From contig CAWHLP010000031.1 in the NCBI GenBank assembly GCA_963830205.1, forward strand, positions 62,001 through 126,000: DNA of 64,000 bases. The letters run 5' to 3'. Origin of the DNA: CAVSRC01 sp963830205 (lineage in GTDB: Bacteria > Pseudomonadota > Alphaproteobacteria > Rhizobiales > Kaistiaceae). The notes beneath the pieces are model-generated. The model saw nothing but the letters and a program-made list of their open reading frames with translations. It searched no databases and had not been told where the DNA came from. The position numbers were made by a program, and so were the translations under genes. This document shows, in pieces, positions 1 to 8,886 of this stretch; the stretch's first letter is position 1, and each line of letters begins with the position of its first letter.

Positions 1-534
1 GTCGGCCTTGGCCGCATCGAGCGTCTGCTGCGAGGACACGTTGCGCGCCACCAGATCGCCGGCGCGCTTCAGCCCGATGTCCGTCTCGGCGACCGTCGCC
101 TGGGCCTGGGCCACGTCCGCCTGGCGCGCGGCAAGGGTCGCCTGGGCGAGCGCCAGATTGGCGCTGAGCGCGTCGGTATCGAGCTTCGCCAGCACCTCGC
201 CCTTCTTCACCGTGTCGTTGTAGTCGGCCAGCACGGAGCGGACCGTGCCGGACAACTCGCTTGAGATGGCGACCTGATTGGTCGGCTGGACCGTGCCGGT
301 AGCGGTAACCGCGACGGTGAGGTCGCCCTGGGTGACCGGCTGCGCCGTATAGGTGACCGACGGCCCGCCGGAGCCCGACGTCAGCCAGATGGCCGACCCC
401 GCCAGCGCCACCACGACGACCACGCCGATGGCCAGCAAACGACGGCGACGGCCGGATTTGCGGCCGCCAGCCAACACCGCACCGATCTCGCTGCCGGGCG
501 AGGAGCCAGCCGTTTCAGACGTTTTTTGCAGCAT
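1..534 (-). CDS. Periplasmic adaptor (membrane-fusion) subunit of an efflux system, HlyD/MacA type, 3' part missing
   Basis: Only the first 178 codons lie in the window and the gene continues past position 1. The reading starts with a short basic cytoplasmic tail (RRRR near residue 30) and a single hydrophobic anchor at about residues 33-51. It then shows the beta/lipoyl half typical of adaptors (VTATGTVQP, then SGTVRSVLADYNDTVKKGEV) and the start of an alanine-rich alpha hairpin (about residues 115-170). Proteins of this family sit in the periplasm and link an inner-membrane ABC or RND pump to an outer-membrane channel. The anchored, MacA-like N-terminus and glycine/serine linker favour an ABC partner, but the partner lies outside the window, so the substrate is unknown. 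The ATG ending at 534 is the first in-frame start before the anchor. Confidence 0.85.
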   Translation of the reverse strand, partial: MLQKTSETAGSSPGSEIGAVLAGGRKSGRRRRLLAIGVVVVVALAGSAIWLTSGSGGPSVTYTAQPVTQGDLTVAVTATGTVQPTNQVAISSELSGTVRSVLADYNDTVKKGEVLAKLDTDALSANLALAQATLAARQADVAQAQATVAETDIGLKRAGDLVARNVSSQQTLDAAKAD

Positions 535-726
535 AGCGCCTTCTACATGGTGGGGAGGCCCTCGGATTGACACGGGTCAATCAAGGTTTCCCTCCGCTGG
601 CCTGGCTAAAATTTCCGTCATCTGCGGCCACGAGCCGCAGGGGGACAGAAGCATGGCCGGGCTGAACCGGGCCTGAACGGCACGTTTGGCTGAACCGCCG
701 TCTCGCTCCGTCTTCCTCCGGCTCGA

Positions 727-812
727 CCGGAGGATCGGCTGCGGCAGACACGGCGGACGTTGTCCCGTAGGAGAGCGATCCTCCGGTCTCGCTTCGCTCG
801 CCGGAGGATGAC
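727..812. repeat. Palindromic intergenic repeat, copy 1 of the GGAGGATC family
   Basis: The 303-base gap between the adaptor gene and the GNAT gene holds this nested palindrome and nothing else I can support. Outer arms GGAGGATC and GATCCTCC are followed by a second inverted pair, ATCCTCCGG and CCGGAGGAT, around a cttcg-type loop. A diverged second copy lies at 52027-52114 in the same orientation. It is too far from the neighbouring start codons to be an obvious operator. It resembles the dispersed extragenic palindromes common in Hyphomicrobiales (inference). Confidence 0.6.
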
Positions 813-837
813 GATCAATCGATTGGTCTGATTGCCC

Positions 838-1294
838 TCAATCCAGATCGAGCCGCATGTCGACCTGGATGGCGGGATCGGCGTCGCCTTCCTCGGCAAC
901 CTCGACGAAGCCGAGCGCGCGGTAGAGGCCAAGCGCCGGCGCGAAGCGACGGACCGTGCTCAGGAACAGGCTGTGGTAGCCGAGCGCCTTGGCACGCTCG
1001 ATGAGGGCCGTCCACCAGGGCGCGGCCGACACCCTGCCCGCGCGCGGCATCGCTGACGAAGAGCCGGTTGAGCTCGGCTTCGCTTGCCGTTCGCCGCTGC
1101 AAGGTGACGGCACCCACCGGCTCGCCGTCGAGCCGGGCCAGCAGGCATTCGCCGCCCGGCGGATTGCAGGTGGTGAGCAGCCGCTCCAGATGCCCCTCGA
1201 AATCGTGCGAGGTGAAATAGGCGTCGATGACGGCGGTGAGGTCCGGCATGAATTCGTAGTTCCATGCCCTCAGCGCCCGGGCGAAGGCGCGCAC
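838..1294 (-). pseudogene. GNAT N-acetyltransferase, reading frame broken
   Basis: Two overlapping frames together give one GNAT protein. The first (from about 1294) covers the N-terminal half and the acetyl-CoA loop, with LNRLFVSDAARGQGVGRALV. The second gives ALIERAKALGYHSLFLSTV and the C-terminal strand ending at 838. They join if one base is removed near 1008, so the sequence carries a one-base insertion there. The 5' end is also unclear. The best in-frame start is the GTG at 1292-1294, but homology-like sequence (FEIIRVRDEADAEEV) continues upstream to the esterase stop codon without a start. A GTG overlapping that stop would fit if a second small indel lies near 1340. The substrate is unknown. 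It is probably an intact gene with sequence errors, co-transcribed after the esterase. Confidence 0.7.
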
Positions 1295-1351
1295 CTCCTC
1301 CGCATCCGCCTCGTCGCGGACGCGGATGATCTCGAAGCTCCGCGCGCGCCG

Positions 1352-2011
1352 TCACGCCGCCGGCGCCAGCACCCGGCGCAGGAAATCGGCGCCGAGAGCC
1401 AGCCCCTCCTGGTCGATGCCGTGCTGGAGCTGTGGCCGGATGTGCCACTCGACCGCGAAGCCGGCATCGCCGAGGGCATTTGCGGCGGCCTGGATCGCCA
1501 CGACCGGGATGACCGGATCGGCGGCGCCATGAACGAGCAGCACCGGCGGCTTGTGGCGGGCCTCCGTCGCCAGGTCCTCCGGCCCGGCCAGCAGGCCGGA
1601 ATAGCCGATGATGCCGGCGATGCGGGCCGCCCGGCGCGGGCCGACATGGAGCGCCATCATGGTGCCCTGGCTGAAGCCGACCAGCACCAGCCGGTCGTCG
1701 GCAAGCCCGTGGGCGGCAAGCTCCGCATCGAGGAAGGCGTCGAGCGCCGGCGCCGCCCCGCGAATGCGCCCACGCAGCAGATGCGGGTCGGTGCGGGCGA
1801 GCGGGAACCACTGGCGGCCGACCGGCATTTCGGCGCAGGGCTCCGGCGCATGCGGCGAGACGAAGGCCGTCTCGGGCAGGGCCGGCGCCCACATGCGGCC
1901 GATGTCGATGAGGTCGTTGCCGTTGGCGCCGTAGCCGTGAAGGAAGACCACGAGGCTGGTGGCCGGTCCGCCGGAGGCCGGTCGCAGGCGCGGCCCGTCA
2001 AGTGTCGTCAT
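1352..2011 (-). CDS. Alpha/beta-hydrolase, carboxylesterase/phospholipase family (YpfH-like)
   Basis: The 219-residue product has the alpha/beta-hydrolase layout of the bacterial carboxylesterase/acyl-protein thioesterase group: an oxyanion strand VVFLHGYGANGNDLI near residue 20, the nucleophile elbow GFSQG near residue 110, the acid in HGAADPVIP, and the catalytic histidine in LQHGID near the C-terminus. No signal peptide is seen, so it should be cytoplasmic. The ATG at 2009-2011 starts just before the first beta strand. The open frame extends upstream but the extra residues are low-complexity and unlike the family. It hydrolyses small acyl or phospholipid esters by family analogy, and the exact substrate is not predictable. 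It runs straight into the broken GNAT gene. Confidence 0.85.
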   Translation of the reverse strand: MTTLDGPRLRPASGGPATSLVVFLHGYGANGNDLIDIGRMWAPALPETAFVSPHAPEPCAEMPVGRQWFPLARTDPHLLRGRIRGAAPALDAFLDAELAAHGLADDRLVLVGFSQGTMMALHVGPRRAARIAGIIGYSGLLAGPEDLATEARHKPPVLLVHGAADPVIPVVAIQAAANALGDAGFAVEWHIRPQLQHGIDQEGLALGADFLRRVLAPAA

Positions 2012-2084
2012 GCTTGCTCTGCTTGCTCTGCTTTCCTTGCGGCGAGACTGCCGGATCGCCCCGCCGATGCCAACCGGCGGAGGT

Positions 2085-2723
2085 CTAGAGAGGGAGCTTA
2101 CCGGTTCCCTTGCGGGCACTGTAATAGCCCCAGAAGAGGGTGGCCGCGACGCTCCGCCACGGCGACCAGCGCTCAGCCAAGGCGGCGAGGTTTTCGACCG
2201 CAACCGGTGACTCCAGCCCGAAGGCATCGGCGACCGCCAGCCTGAGCGCCAGGTCGCCGGCCGGAAAGATGTCCGGGTGGCCGAGGCAGAAGAGCAGGTA
2301 GATGTCCGCCGTCCACGGGCCGATGCCCTTGACCGCGGTCAGCGTGGCATGGGCGGCCTCGGCCGGCAGGACGGCCAGCCCATCGAGGTCGAGCCCATCA
2401 CGGCTGGCGGCGGCGACGGCGCGGAGCGTGCGGATCTTGGGCAAGGACAGGCCGGCCTTGCGGAAGCGCGGCAGCCGCGCGCGGCCGATCGCCTCCGGCG
2501 TCATCTCGGGAAAGGCGGCGAGGCAGCGCCGCCAGATGGCGTCGGCGCTCGCCACCGACACCTGCTGGCCGACGACGACGCGGGCGAGCCCGGCAAAGCC
2601 CGGCGCCCGCCGCCGCGGCGCCAGCGGACCGGCGGCGCGGATCACCGGCGTCAGCCGCGCGTCGGCCTTGGCAAGCCAGGCGAGGCCTTGGGCGATGTCG
2701 TCGGTGGTTTCGATAGTACGCAT
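2085..2723 (-). CDS. DNA-3-methyladenine glycosylase II (AlkA-like, HhH-GPD)
   Basis: This 212-residue base-excision repair enzyme of the HhH-GPD superfamily removes alkylated purines from DNA. The helix-hairpin-helix is visible as LTAVKGIGPWTADIYLL at about residues 128-145. The catalytic aspartate follows in FPAGDLALR about 15 residues later. The product lacks the N-terminal AlkA-N barrel of E. coli AlkA (282 residues), which is the usual condition for the short alphaproteobacterial form. There is no iron-sulfur cysteine cluster, which separates it from Nth and MutY. It is divergent from gluQRS with a 57-base gap. It could be called alkA, but the short form is often left unnamed. Confidence 0.85.
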   Translation of the reverse strand: MRTIETTDDIAQGLAWLAKADARLTPVIRAAGPLAPRRRAPGFAGLARVVVGQQVSVASADAIWRRCLAAFPEMTPEAIGRARLPRFRKAGLSLPKIRTLRAVAAASRDGLDLDGLAVLPAEAAHATLTAVKGIGPWTADIYLLFCLGHPDIFPAGDLALRLAVADAFGLESPVAVENLAALAERWSPWRSVAATLFWGYYSARKGTGKLPL

Positions 2724-2780
2724 GGGCTGCCGCGGCTGCTAAATGAGAGGCGATAAGCGATCAAGCCGAATCTGCAGCCC

Positions 2781-3626
2781 GTGCAACCCGTTTTCCGCTT
2801 CGCGCCCTCGCCCACCGGTGCACTGCATCTCGGCCACGCCTTCTCGGCGCTGACCGACTTCGACCGCTGCCGGGAAGCCGGCGGGCGCTTCCTGCTCAGG
2901 ATCGAGGACACCGACCCGACCCGCTGCCGGCCGCAATACGAAGCGGCGATCCTCGACGACCTCAGCTGGCTGGGGCTCTCGTGGGAGGAGCCGGTGCGCC
3001 GCCAGTCCGAGCACCTCGCCGACTATGCGGCGGCGATCGAGCGGCTGAGGGCGATGGGGCTGGTCTATCCGGCCTTCATGAGCCGCGGCGAAGTCGCGGC
3101 CGCCACGGCCGGCGCCGAATGGCCGCGCGACCCCGACGGGGCGCCGCTCTATCCGCCCGCCGACCGCGACCGCGATCCGGCGGAAGCGCGGGCGCTGATC
3201 GATGCCGGCGCGCCGCACGCGCTCCGCCTCGACATGGACAAGGCCGCCGACAGGGCCGGTCATCTCTCCTGGCAGGAGAGCGGCTTCGCAGCGGAGCAGA
3301 CGGTGGCAGCCGCGCCCACGCGCCTTCGGCGACGTGCTGCTGGTCGGGCGCGACCGGCCGGCCTCGTACCACATCGCCGTCGTCGTCGACGACGCGCTCC
3401 AGGGCGTCACCCATGTGGTGCGCGGACGCGACCTCTACCCGCCACCTCGGTGCACGTGCTGCTGCAGCGGCTGCTCGACCTGCCGACGCCGCGCTATCAC
3501 CACCACCGGCTGATCACCGACGCGGCGGGACGCAAGTTTTCCAAGTCCGACCGCGACATGGCGCTTGCCACCCTCAGGGCGGCCGGCCGGACGCCCGAGG
3601 ACATCAGGCGGATGGTCGGGCTTTAG
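2781..3626 (+). CDS. gluQRS: Glutamyl-Q tRNA(Asp) synthetase, with an internal out-of-frame stretch
   Basis: GluQRS is a truncated glutamyl-tRNA synthetase that glutamylates queuosine in tRNA-Asp. The class I signatures are present: FAPSPTGALHLGHA at residues 6-19 (HIGH motif) and RKFSKSD near residue 251 (KMSKS motif). There is no anticodon-binding domain, and the length (281) fits the family. Residues about 178-220 are nonsense in this frame (an arginine run). The plus-one frame there reads AFGDVLLVGRDRPASYHI and VTHVVRGRDLYP, which is exactly the missing part. One extra base near 3312 and one missing base near 3441 restore a normal protein. The two changes compensate, so no stop appears. 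The start is GTG. The stop overlaps the alcohol dehydrogenase stop tail to tail. Confidence 0.88.
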   Translation: MQPVFRFAPSPTGALHLGHAFSALTDFDRCREAGGRFLLRIEDTDPTRCRPQYEAAILDDLSWLGLSWEEPVRRQSEHLADYAAAIERLRAMGLVYPAFMSRGEVAAATAGAEWPRDPDGAPLYPPADRDRDPAEARALIDAGAPHALRLDMDKAADRAGHLSWQESGFAAEQTVAAAPTRLRRRAAGRARPAGLVPHRRRRRRRAPGRHPCGARTRPLPATSVHVLLQRLLDLPTPRYHHHRLITDAAGRKFSKSDRDMALATLRAAGRTPEDIRRMVGL

Positions 3627-4792
3627 GCGGCCAGGCGGAGGACCGCCTCGACGTCCTTGCGGTCGAGCTCGACGAAGTTGCCCACCGTGTGGGTGTTGCC
3701 GTCGGTGCCCTTGTCGGCCATCTCGGCGATGCGGTCGTCGGTGACGCCGAGGCCTTCCAGCGTCGTGGCGAGGCCGAGCGACCGGAAGAACGCCTCCATG
3801 CGGGCGATGCCTTCCCGCCCGGTCGCCTCCGGATCGAAGACGTCGAGCTCGACGTTCCACACCCTGACCGCCCATTGGACGAAGCGGTTCACGTCGTGCT
3901 TCAGCACGTATTTCATCCACGCCGGGAAGACGACCGCCAGGCCGGCGCCGTGCGCCACGTCGTAGATGCCGGAGAGCTCATGCTCGATCATGTGCGAGCC
4001 CCAGTCGCCGACGCGGCCGGTATTGAGCAGGTTGTTGTGGGCGATGGTGCCGGCCCACATGAACTCCGCCCAGGCATCGTAATCCTGACGATTGGCCATG
4101 ACCTTGGGCGCCGCGGCGATGATCGTCTTCATCGTCGCTTCCAGCAGACGGTCCGTGAAGGCGACGTTCTGCACGTTGGTGAAGTAGCGCTCCATCAGAT
4201 GCGACAGGATGTCGGTGCCACCGCAGGCAACCTGGAAATCCGGCATGGTGAAGAGCAGTTCGGGATTCATGATCGAGAACTTCGGATAGATGACATCGGT
4301 GTCGACGGCGCGCTTCAGCCAGCCGTCCTCGTTGGTGATGACGCTGCTGACGGAGGCCTCCGAACCGGCGGCCGCGAGCGTCAGAACCGTACCGACCGGT
4401 AGCGTCGTCTGCGGTTGGCCCTTGCCGACATAGAAGTCCCACACGTCGCCATCGATCACCGCACCCATGCCGATCGCCTTGGCCGAGTCGATGACGCTGC
4501 CGCCGCCGACCGCCAGAACCAGGCCGAGCTGGTGCTCCTTGCACAGCCGCACGCCCTCATGGACAAGGGCAAGGCGCGGATTGGGCTTGACGCCGCCAAG
4601 TTCCACCCACTCGACGCCCGCCGCCTTGAGCGACGCCGTCACCCGGTCAAGCAGGCCCGAGGTACGGGCGCTGTTCCCGCCGAAATGCAACAGCACCTTG
4701 CGGGCATAGACCGCGGCCTCGGCGCCCACCCGGTTTTCGGTTCCGCGTCCAAAGATGATCTTGGTCGGGTTGCGGAAATCAAAGTTTTCCAT
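3623..4792 (-). CDS. Iron-containing alcohol dehydrogenase (butanol dehydrogenase/YqhD type)
   Basis: The 389-residue type III alcohol dehydrogenase is predicted to reduce aldehydes with NAD(P)H in the cytosol. The glycine-rich nucleotide motif VGGGSVIDSAKAI lies near residue 98. The metal ligands are visible as D and H in GGTDILSHLMER and as two histidines in SHMIEHELSGIYDVAHGAG. The start at 4792 is preceded by CGGAGGAGACG, a strong ribosome-binding site, and the protein begins MENFDFRNPTKIIFGRG as in the BDH/YqhD subgroup. It is monocistronic, convergent with gluQRS and divergent from the Dabb gene (about 210 bases between). The physiological aldehyde is unknown. Confidence 0.9.
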   Translation of the reverse strand: MENFDFRNPTKIIFGRGTENRVGAEAAVYARKVLLHFGGNSARTSGLLDRVTASLKAAGVEWVELGGVKPNPRLALVHEGVRLCKEHQLGLVLAVGGGSVIDSAKAIGMGAVIDGDVWDFYVGKGQPQTTLPVGTVLTLAAAGSEASVSSVITNEDGWLKRAVDTDVIYPKFSIMNPELLFTMPDFQVACGGTDILSHLMERYFTNVQNVAFTDRLLEATMKTIIAAAPKVMANRQDYDAWAEFMWAGTIAHNNLLNTGRVGDWGSHMIEHELSGIYDVAHGAGLAVVFPAWMKYVLKHDVNRFVQWAVRVWNVELDVFDPEATGREGIARMEAFFRSLGLATTLEGLGVTDDRIAEMADKGTDGNTHTVGNFVELDRKDVEAVLRLAA

Positions 4793-5002
4793 CGTCTCCT
4801 CCGAAGCACCGGGGCCATCCCCACTGTCTCGCGCGGGGGTTCCAGGCCGGCCGTGCCTATCCTGGCCCCTCCCGGCCCGGCTGGGCGAGAGGCCTATCTG
4901 CCGCATGCCCGGCGGCCACAATTCGCCGTGCGACCATCGCGCCGCTGCGATTCTCCGGCTGTTGCCGGTAGGCTCGTGCACCAACCGGCTTCAGGGAGAT
5001 CA

Positions 5003-5332
5003 ATGGGAATGGCCCAGCGTGTCAATGTCTACCGCCACGTCGTTCTGTTCAAATTCAAGGAGACCGCCGCCGCCGAGACGGTGGCCGCCATCGAAGGCGC
5101 CTTCCGGGCGCTGTGCGCCGGCCTGCCCTTCGTCACCGATTTCGAGTGGGGACGGAATTCCAGCCCCGAGGGTCTCAACGAAGGTTTCACCCACTGCTTC
5201 ATCGTGACCTTCGCCGGCCCCGAGGGGCGCGACCAGTACCTGCCCCATCCGGCCCATCGGGCCTTCATCGCGCGCTGGCTCGACCCCAACCTGGAAAAGG
5301 CCTGCGTGGTCGATTTCGCCGCCGAGGACTGA
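5003..5332 (+). CDS. Dabb-family stress-response alpha-beta barrel protein
   Basis: The 109-residue protein matches the Dabb (stress-responsive A/B barrel) family, with an early strand RHVVLFKFKE near residue 11, a central FTHCFIVTFAGPEGRDQYLPHPAH and the terminal strand ACVVDFAAED. Such proteins form small dimeric ferredoxin-like barrels, and some bind haem-like or polyketide ligands, so no reaction can be assigned. The start ATG at 5003 follows AGGGAGATCA. A second in-frame ATG two codons later is possible. The gene is convergent with the AEC carrier, with only nine bases between the stops. Confidence 0.8.
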   Translation: MGMAQRVNVYRHVVLFKFKETAAAETVAAIEGAFRALCAGLPFVTDFEWGRNSSPEGLNEGFTHCFIVTFAGPEGRDQYLPHPAHRAFIARWLDPNLEKACVVDFAAED

Positions 5333-5341
5333 CGGCCGCGG

Positions 5342-6295
5342 CTACAGCCACTCGACCGCGTGCAGCCAGAAAGCGACGGTGACCACCGCCGCCGCGGTGC
5401 CGATGGTGATGACGTTCGAGGCGATCGCCTCGCCGGTGCGGAAGCGGGCCGCCACCAGCCACGCATTGACCCCGGTCGGGCAGGCAGCGGTGATGACCAG
5501 CGCCTTGGCCCACACCGGCGGCAGATGGACGACCGTCGCCAGCACCGCGAAGATGATCGCCGGCATGACGACGAGCTTGAGGCCGGCGATGATGAGCGCC
5601 GGCTTGACGTTGCCGGAGAGGCCGTATTGGCGGAGCGTCATGCCCACCGTGAACAGCGCCACCGTGCCGGCGACGCCGGAGAGCTTGTCCACCACGATGC
5701 CGGCCGGCCCGCCGAGCGGCAGCCCCGTGAGGCGCCAGACGACGCCGGCAACGATGCCGATGATGATCGGGTTCTTGACCAGCGCCATGGCCGCGGCGCG
5801 CAGGGCGGCCGGCGTGTCGTTGTGCGTCGCCACCCCGTCGACGACCAGCGCCCGCTCGTTGAGAACGGCGCTGACCGCCATCATCACCGGCAGGTTGATG
5901 GTGACCAGCACCGCCAGCGCCGCCGCCCCCTGGTCGCCATAAGCGAGGATGATCAGCGGCAAAGCGAGCAGCAGCGTGTTGGGAAACGCCGCCGAGACGC
6001 CGGCGACCACGCCGGTGCGCGCATCGCGCCCGAACAGGCGGCGGACGACCAGGGTGCCGCCCACCCACGCCACGGCGAAGCCGACGTAATAGGCGAGCCA
6101 CAGGAGCAGCGGCGAGCCGCCGGAGAAATCCGCCGTGGCGATGATGCGGAAGATGAGCAGCGGAAGGGCGATGACGAAGCAGAAATCGGCCAGCGCCTTG
6201 TCGCTGCCCGCGGGCAGCAGCTTCAGCCAGGAGGCGACGTAGCCGATGCCGATCAGCCCGAAGACGGGCAGCACGATGGTGGCGATCTGATTCAC
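5342..6295 (-). CDS. AEC-family transporter (auxin efflux carrier type)
   Basis: The 317-residue integral membrane protein has about ten hydrophobic segments in the five-plus-five arrangement of the AEC/bile-acid-transporter fold, starting with IVLPVFGLIGIGYVASWLKL. The conserved asparagine-containing helix breaks are visible as SAAFPNTLLLALP near residue 103 and TAACPTGVNAWLVA near residue 272. Bacterial members export or import small dicarboxylates such as malate or malonate. The substrate here is not predictable. The start is GTG at 6293-6295. The gene is transcribed alone, divergent from the receiver gene. Confidence 0.85.
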   Translation of the reverse strand: MNQIATIVLPVFGLIGIGYVASWLKLLPAGSDKALADFCFVIALPLLIFRIIATADFSGGSPLLLWLAYYVGFAVAWVGGTLVVRRLFGRDARTGVVAGVSAAFPNTLLLALPLIILAYGDQGAAALAVLVTINLPVMMAVSAVLNERALVVDGVATHNDTPAALRAAAMALVKNPIIIGIVAGVVWRLTGLPLGGPAGIVVDKLSGVAGTVALFTVGMTLRQYGLSGNVKPALIIAGLKLVVMPAIIFAVLATVVHLPPVWAKALVITAACPTGVNAWLVAARFRTGEAIASNVITIGTAAAVVTVAFWLHAVEWL

Positions 6296-6371
6296 AGCGA
6301 TTCCAGTTTAGGCGCTCGTTAAGCAAAACCCGGGATACTTGCCCGGTCTTGTTGCGTTTGGCGAGGGCGGC

Positions 6372-6815
6372 ATGAACGACGAACCCATCGTTCACCTGAC
6401 GGTCGGTGGCCGCCGGCCACGTGTGGCCATTGTCGGCGGCAGCCCGGCCGGCGCCATGATTGCCACCGTGCTCATCGCGCAGTTCGGCTGCGAGCCGCTG
6501 ACCGCCGCGGGCGGCGAGGCCGCCCTGGCGCTCATCCAGCGCGACCGGGCGATCGATCTCATCCTGCTCGATCTTGCCGTTCCCGACATGGACGGCATCG
6601 TCGCCGCCCAGCTCATCCGCACGCTTGGTGGCCAGGGCATTCTGCCGATCATCGCTGTTACCGACGACCAGGACCGCGTGGCCTCCCCCCGCGCCCGCAC
6701 CGCCGCCTTCGCCGGAATCGTGGTCAAGCCCTACAGCCCGCGCGAGCTGCATGCCGCCATGGAGGCGGTGCTCGCCTTGACCGCGGTCACCGCGCCGGTG
6801 CTCGGCCACGCCTGA
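6372..6815 (+). CDS. Single-domain receiver (CheY-like) lacking the acidic pair
   Basis: The 147-residue protein is one receiver domain with a short N-terminal lead. The phospho-acceptor context is intact (LILLDLAVPDMDG, about residues 68-80) and the switch lysine is present (GIVVKPYSP near residue 120). However, the first strand reads VAIVGGSPAGAMI where a normal receiver has two acidic residues that bind magnesium. Loss of that pair usually marks a pseudo-receiver that signals without phosphorylation. No output domain and no kinase gene are adjacent. The start at 6372 follows GAGGGCGGC. Partner and process are unknown. Confidence 0.75.
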   Translation: MNDEPIVHLTVGGRRPRVAIVGGSPAGAMIATVLIAQFGCEPLTAAGGEAALALIQRDRAIDLILLDLAVPDMDGIVAAQLIRTLGGQGILPIIAVTDDQDRVASPRARTAAFAGIVVKPYSPRELHAAMEAVLALTAVTAPVLGHA

Positions 6816-6824
6816 TGCGGAGCC

Positions 6825-7682
6825 TCAGCCGATCGCCCCTTCGCGCAGGCGGTTGAGGGCGGCATTGAACTCCGCTCCGAACAGCAGCGCGGCCGCCACC
6901 ATGTAGAGGAAGAAGACGGCAGTGAACACGCCGGCGAGCCCGGCATAGGTCGCCGCCATGTTCGAGAAGCTTGCCAGGTAGATGCGGAACACCCAGGCGG
7001 CGGCGAGCCAGCCGGCGAGCGTCAGCGCGATGCCCGGCCACAGGTATGGCCAGTGCGGCCGCCCGGCCGGCAGCCAGACATGGGCCACGCCCAGCGCCGC
7101 CACCAGCACCACCCCGGCGATCAGCCCCCGCACCAGCACCGACAGCGAGGTCAGGGGCTGAAGCAGCGGCGCCGCGGCGATGAGATCGTTGAGCGCGGTC
7201 GTGCCCAGCGCCGCCAGCAGCACCAGCACGAGGCTCGTCGCCGCCCCCGCCAGCACCATGAGGATGCTCTGCCCGCGGCGGAAGAAGATGGAACGGCGAT
7301 CGACCACCCGGTAGGCGCGGTTGAGGCCGGTGCGCACCGCCTCGATGCCGTTCGAGGCGAGATAGACGGTGATCACGGCGGAGACGGTCACCAGGCCGCG
7401 ATGCTCGCTGGCGAGCACCCGCCGGACCTCGTCGGCGATCGGGCCGGCGACCTCCTGCGGCCACACCGCGAAGAGGATATCGGCGACCCGCACCGACAGC
7501 CCCTCGGCCCCGACGAAACCCGCCAGCGCGGCGACGAAGATGAGGAAAGGAAACAGCGCCATCAGCCCCGACAGGGCGATGTGGCTGGCCATGGCCCAGC
7601 CATCATCCCACAGGAAATGGCCGAAGGCGTCGCTGACGACTACCCATGCGGTGCCGAGGGGACCCCGTGCGGCCTGTGCCAT
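6825..7682 (-). CDS. YihY/BrkB-family inner-membrane protein
   Basis: The 285-residue protein has six predicted membrane spans and the family hallmarks: the N-terminal ALSGLMALFPFLIFVAAL, the central YLASNGIEAVRTGLNRAY near residues 108-125, and the C-terminal segment from TYAGLAGVFTAVFFLYMV to FGAEFNAAL. The family was once called ribonuclease BN in error. Its true role is unknown, with suggested functions in transport or envelope homeostasis. The ATG at 7680-7682 starts at MAQAARGPLG. It is convergent with the receiver gene and divergent from the SDR gene at 7958. Confidence 0.88.
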   Translation of the reverse strand: MAQAARGPLGTAWVVVSDAFGHFLWDDGWAMASHIALSGLMALFPFLIFVAALAGFVGAEGLSVRVADILFAVWPQEVAGPIADEVRRVLASEHRGLVTVSAVITVYLASNGIEAVRTGLNRAYRVVDRRSIFFRRGQSILMVLAGAATSLVLVLLAALGTTALNDLIAAAPLLQPLTSLSVLVRGLIAGVVLVAALGVAHVWLPAGRPHWPYLWPGIALTLAGWLAAAWVFRIYLASFSNMAATYAGLAGVFTAVFFLYMVAAALLFGAEFNAALNRLREGAIG

Positions 7683-7957
7683 GGTTTTGGCCCATGCTCC
7701 TGTCTTGGCCGCCCGATCAGCGGCACCGGTTGCCGGTCGCCCACCCGATGGGGCCGCCTCCGGCGTGGTTTTTGCCTCTCTGGTTAATCACCAGGAAAAC
7801 CGGCGAAATGGCCGGATTCATGGGTCGCGGTCAAGGGCAGGTGAGGCTGAACTGCCGCAGCGAACCACCTTCCGGGTTGCCGAACTCAATGCCCCTTGCA
7901 TCCTATCTGAAATCTCGGCCATGTTGGCTTAGCGGCGTATGCATTAGGGGACGACAC

Positions 7958-8878
7958 ATGGTGGATATGAGCCGCCGCGACGTTATTGGCGACGCGTTGC
8001 AGCCGGGCGACGTCGCGGTTGCAACGACCGGGCCAAGGATGCAGGCGCCGCAGCGCACCATTTTGATTACCGGCTGTTCATCCGGCATCGGCTACCACTG
8101 TGCCCATGCCCTCAAGAACCATGGCGGCTGGCGGGTCTTCGCGTCCTGCCGCCGGCAGGACGACGCCGACCGCCTCGCCCGCGAGGGCCTGGAGACGCTG
8201 CGCCTCGACCTTGCCGACAGCGCTTCCATCGCCGCGGGGGTCGAGGAGGTGCTGAAGCGCACCGGCGGCAAGCTCGACGCGCTGTTCAACAACGGCGCCT
8301 ACAGCCAGCCCGGCGCCTTCGAGGACGTGCCGACCGACAACGTGCGCAAGCTGTTCGAGACCAACTTCTTCGGCTGGTACGAACTGACCCGGCTGATCCT
8401 GCCGGTCATGCGCAAGCAGGGGCACGGCCGCATCGTCAACTGCTCGTCGGTGCTCGGCTTCGTCTCGGCGCGCTTCATGGGCGCCTATGCCGCCACCAAG
8501 CACGCCGTCGAGGGCTGGACCGACACGCTGCGCCTGGAACTTTACGGAACCGGCATCGAGGCGATCATCCTCCAGCCCGGGCCCATCCACACCCGCATGC
8601 TCGAAAACGCCCGCAGCCATTTCATCGAGATCGTCGACGTGCGCAATTCCTTCTTCCGCGGCGACTACGGCCGCGAACTGAAGAAATATGCCATGGGCCA
8701 CCGCACCAACTGGTTCAAGCGGGGACCGGAGGCGGTCGCCGAAAAGCTCTTCCAGGCGCTGGAAGACCCGCACCCGCGGGCGCGCTACCGCGTCACCATC
8801 CCGACGCTGGTCGGCTCCTGGCTGAAGCGGGTTCTGCCCACCCGCATCATGGACAAGGTGCTGCTGCAGCAGCGGTGA
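7958..8878 (+). CDS. SDR-family NAD(P)-dependent oxidoreductase
   Basis: This is a classical short-chain dehydrogenase of 306 residues. The cofactor motif TGCSSGIG lies near residue 36, the NNGA variant of the NNAG strand follows, and the catalytic Ser-Tyr-Lys set is visible as NCSSVLG and YAATKHA. The unusually long C-terminal half (about 110 residues after the active site, with an ARYRVTIPT segment) places it with retinol-dehydrogenase-like or epimerase-like SDRs of unknown substrate. The start at 7958 follows AGGGGA. An internal ATG at 8039, just before the Rossmann strand, is an alternative that would remove 27 residues. Confidence 0.85.
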   Translation: MVDMSRRDVIGDALQPGDVAVATTGPRMQAPQRTILITGCSSGIGYHCAHALKNHGGWRVFASCRRQDDADRLAREGLETLRLDLADSASIAAGVEEVLKRTGGKLDALFNNGAYSQPGAFEDVPTDNVRKLFETNFFGWYELTRLILPVMRKQGHGRIVNCSSVLGFVSARFMGAYAATKHAVEGWTDTLRLELYGTGIEAIILQPGPIHTRMLENARSHFIEIVDVRNSFFRGDYGRELKKYAMGHRTNWFKRGPEAVAEKLFQALEDPHPRARYRVTIPTLVGSWLKRVLPTRIMDKVLLQQR

Positions 8879-8886
8879 GGCTGGTG

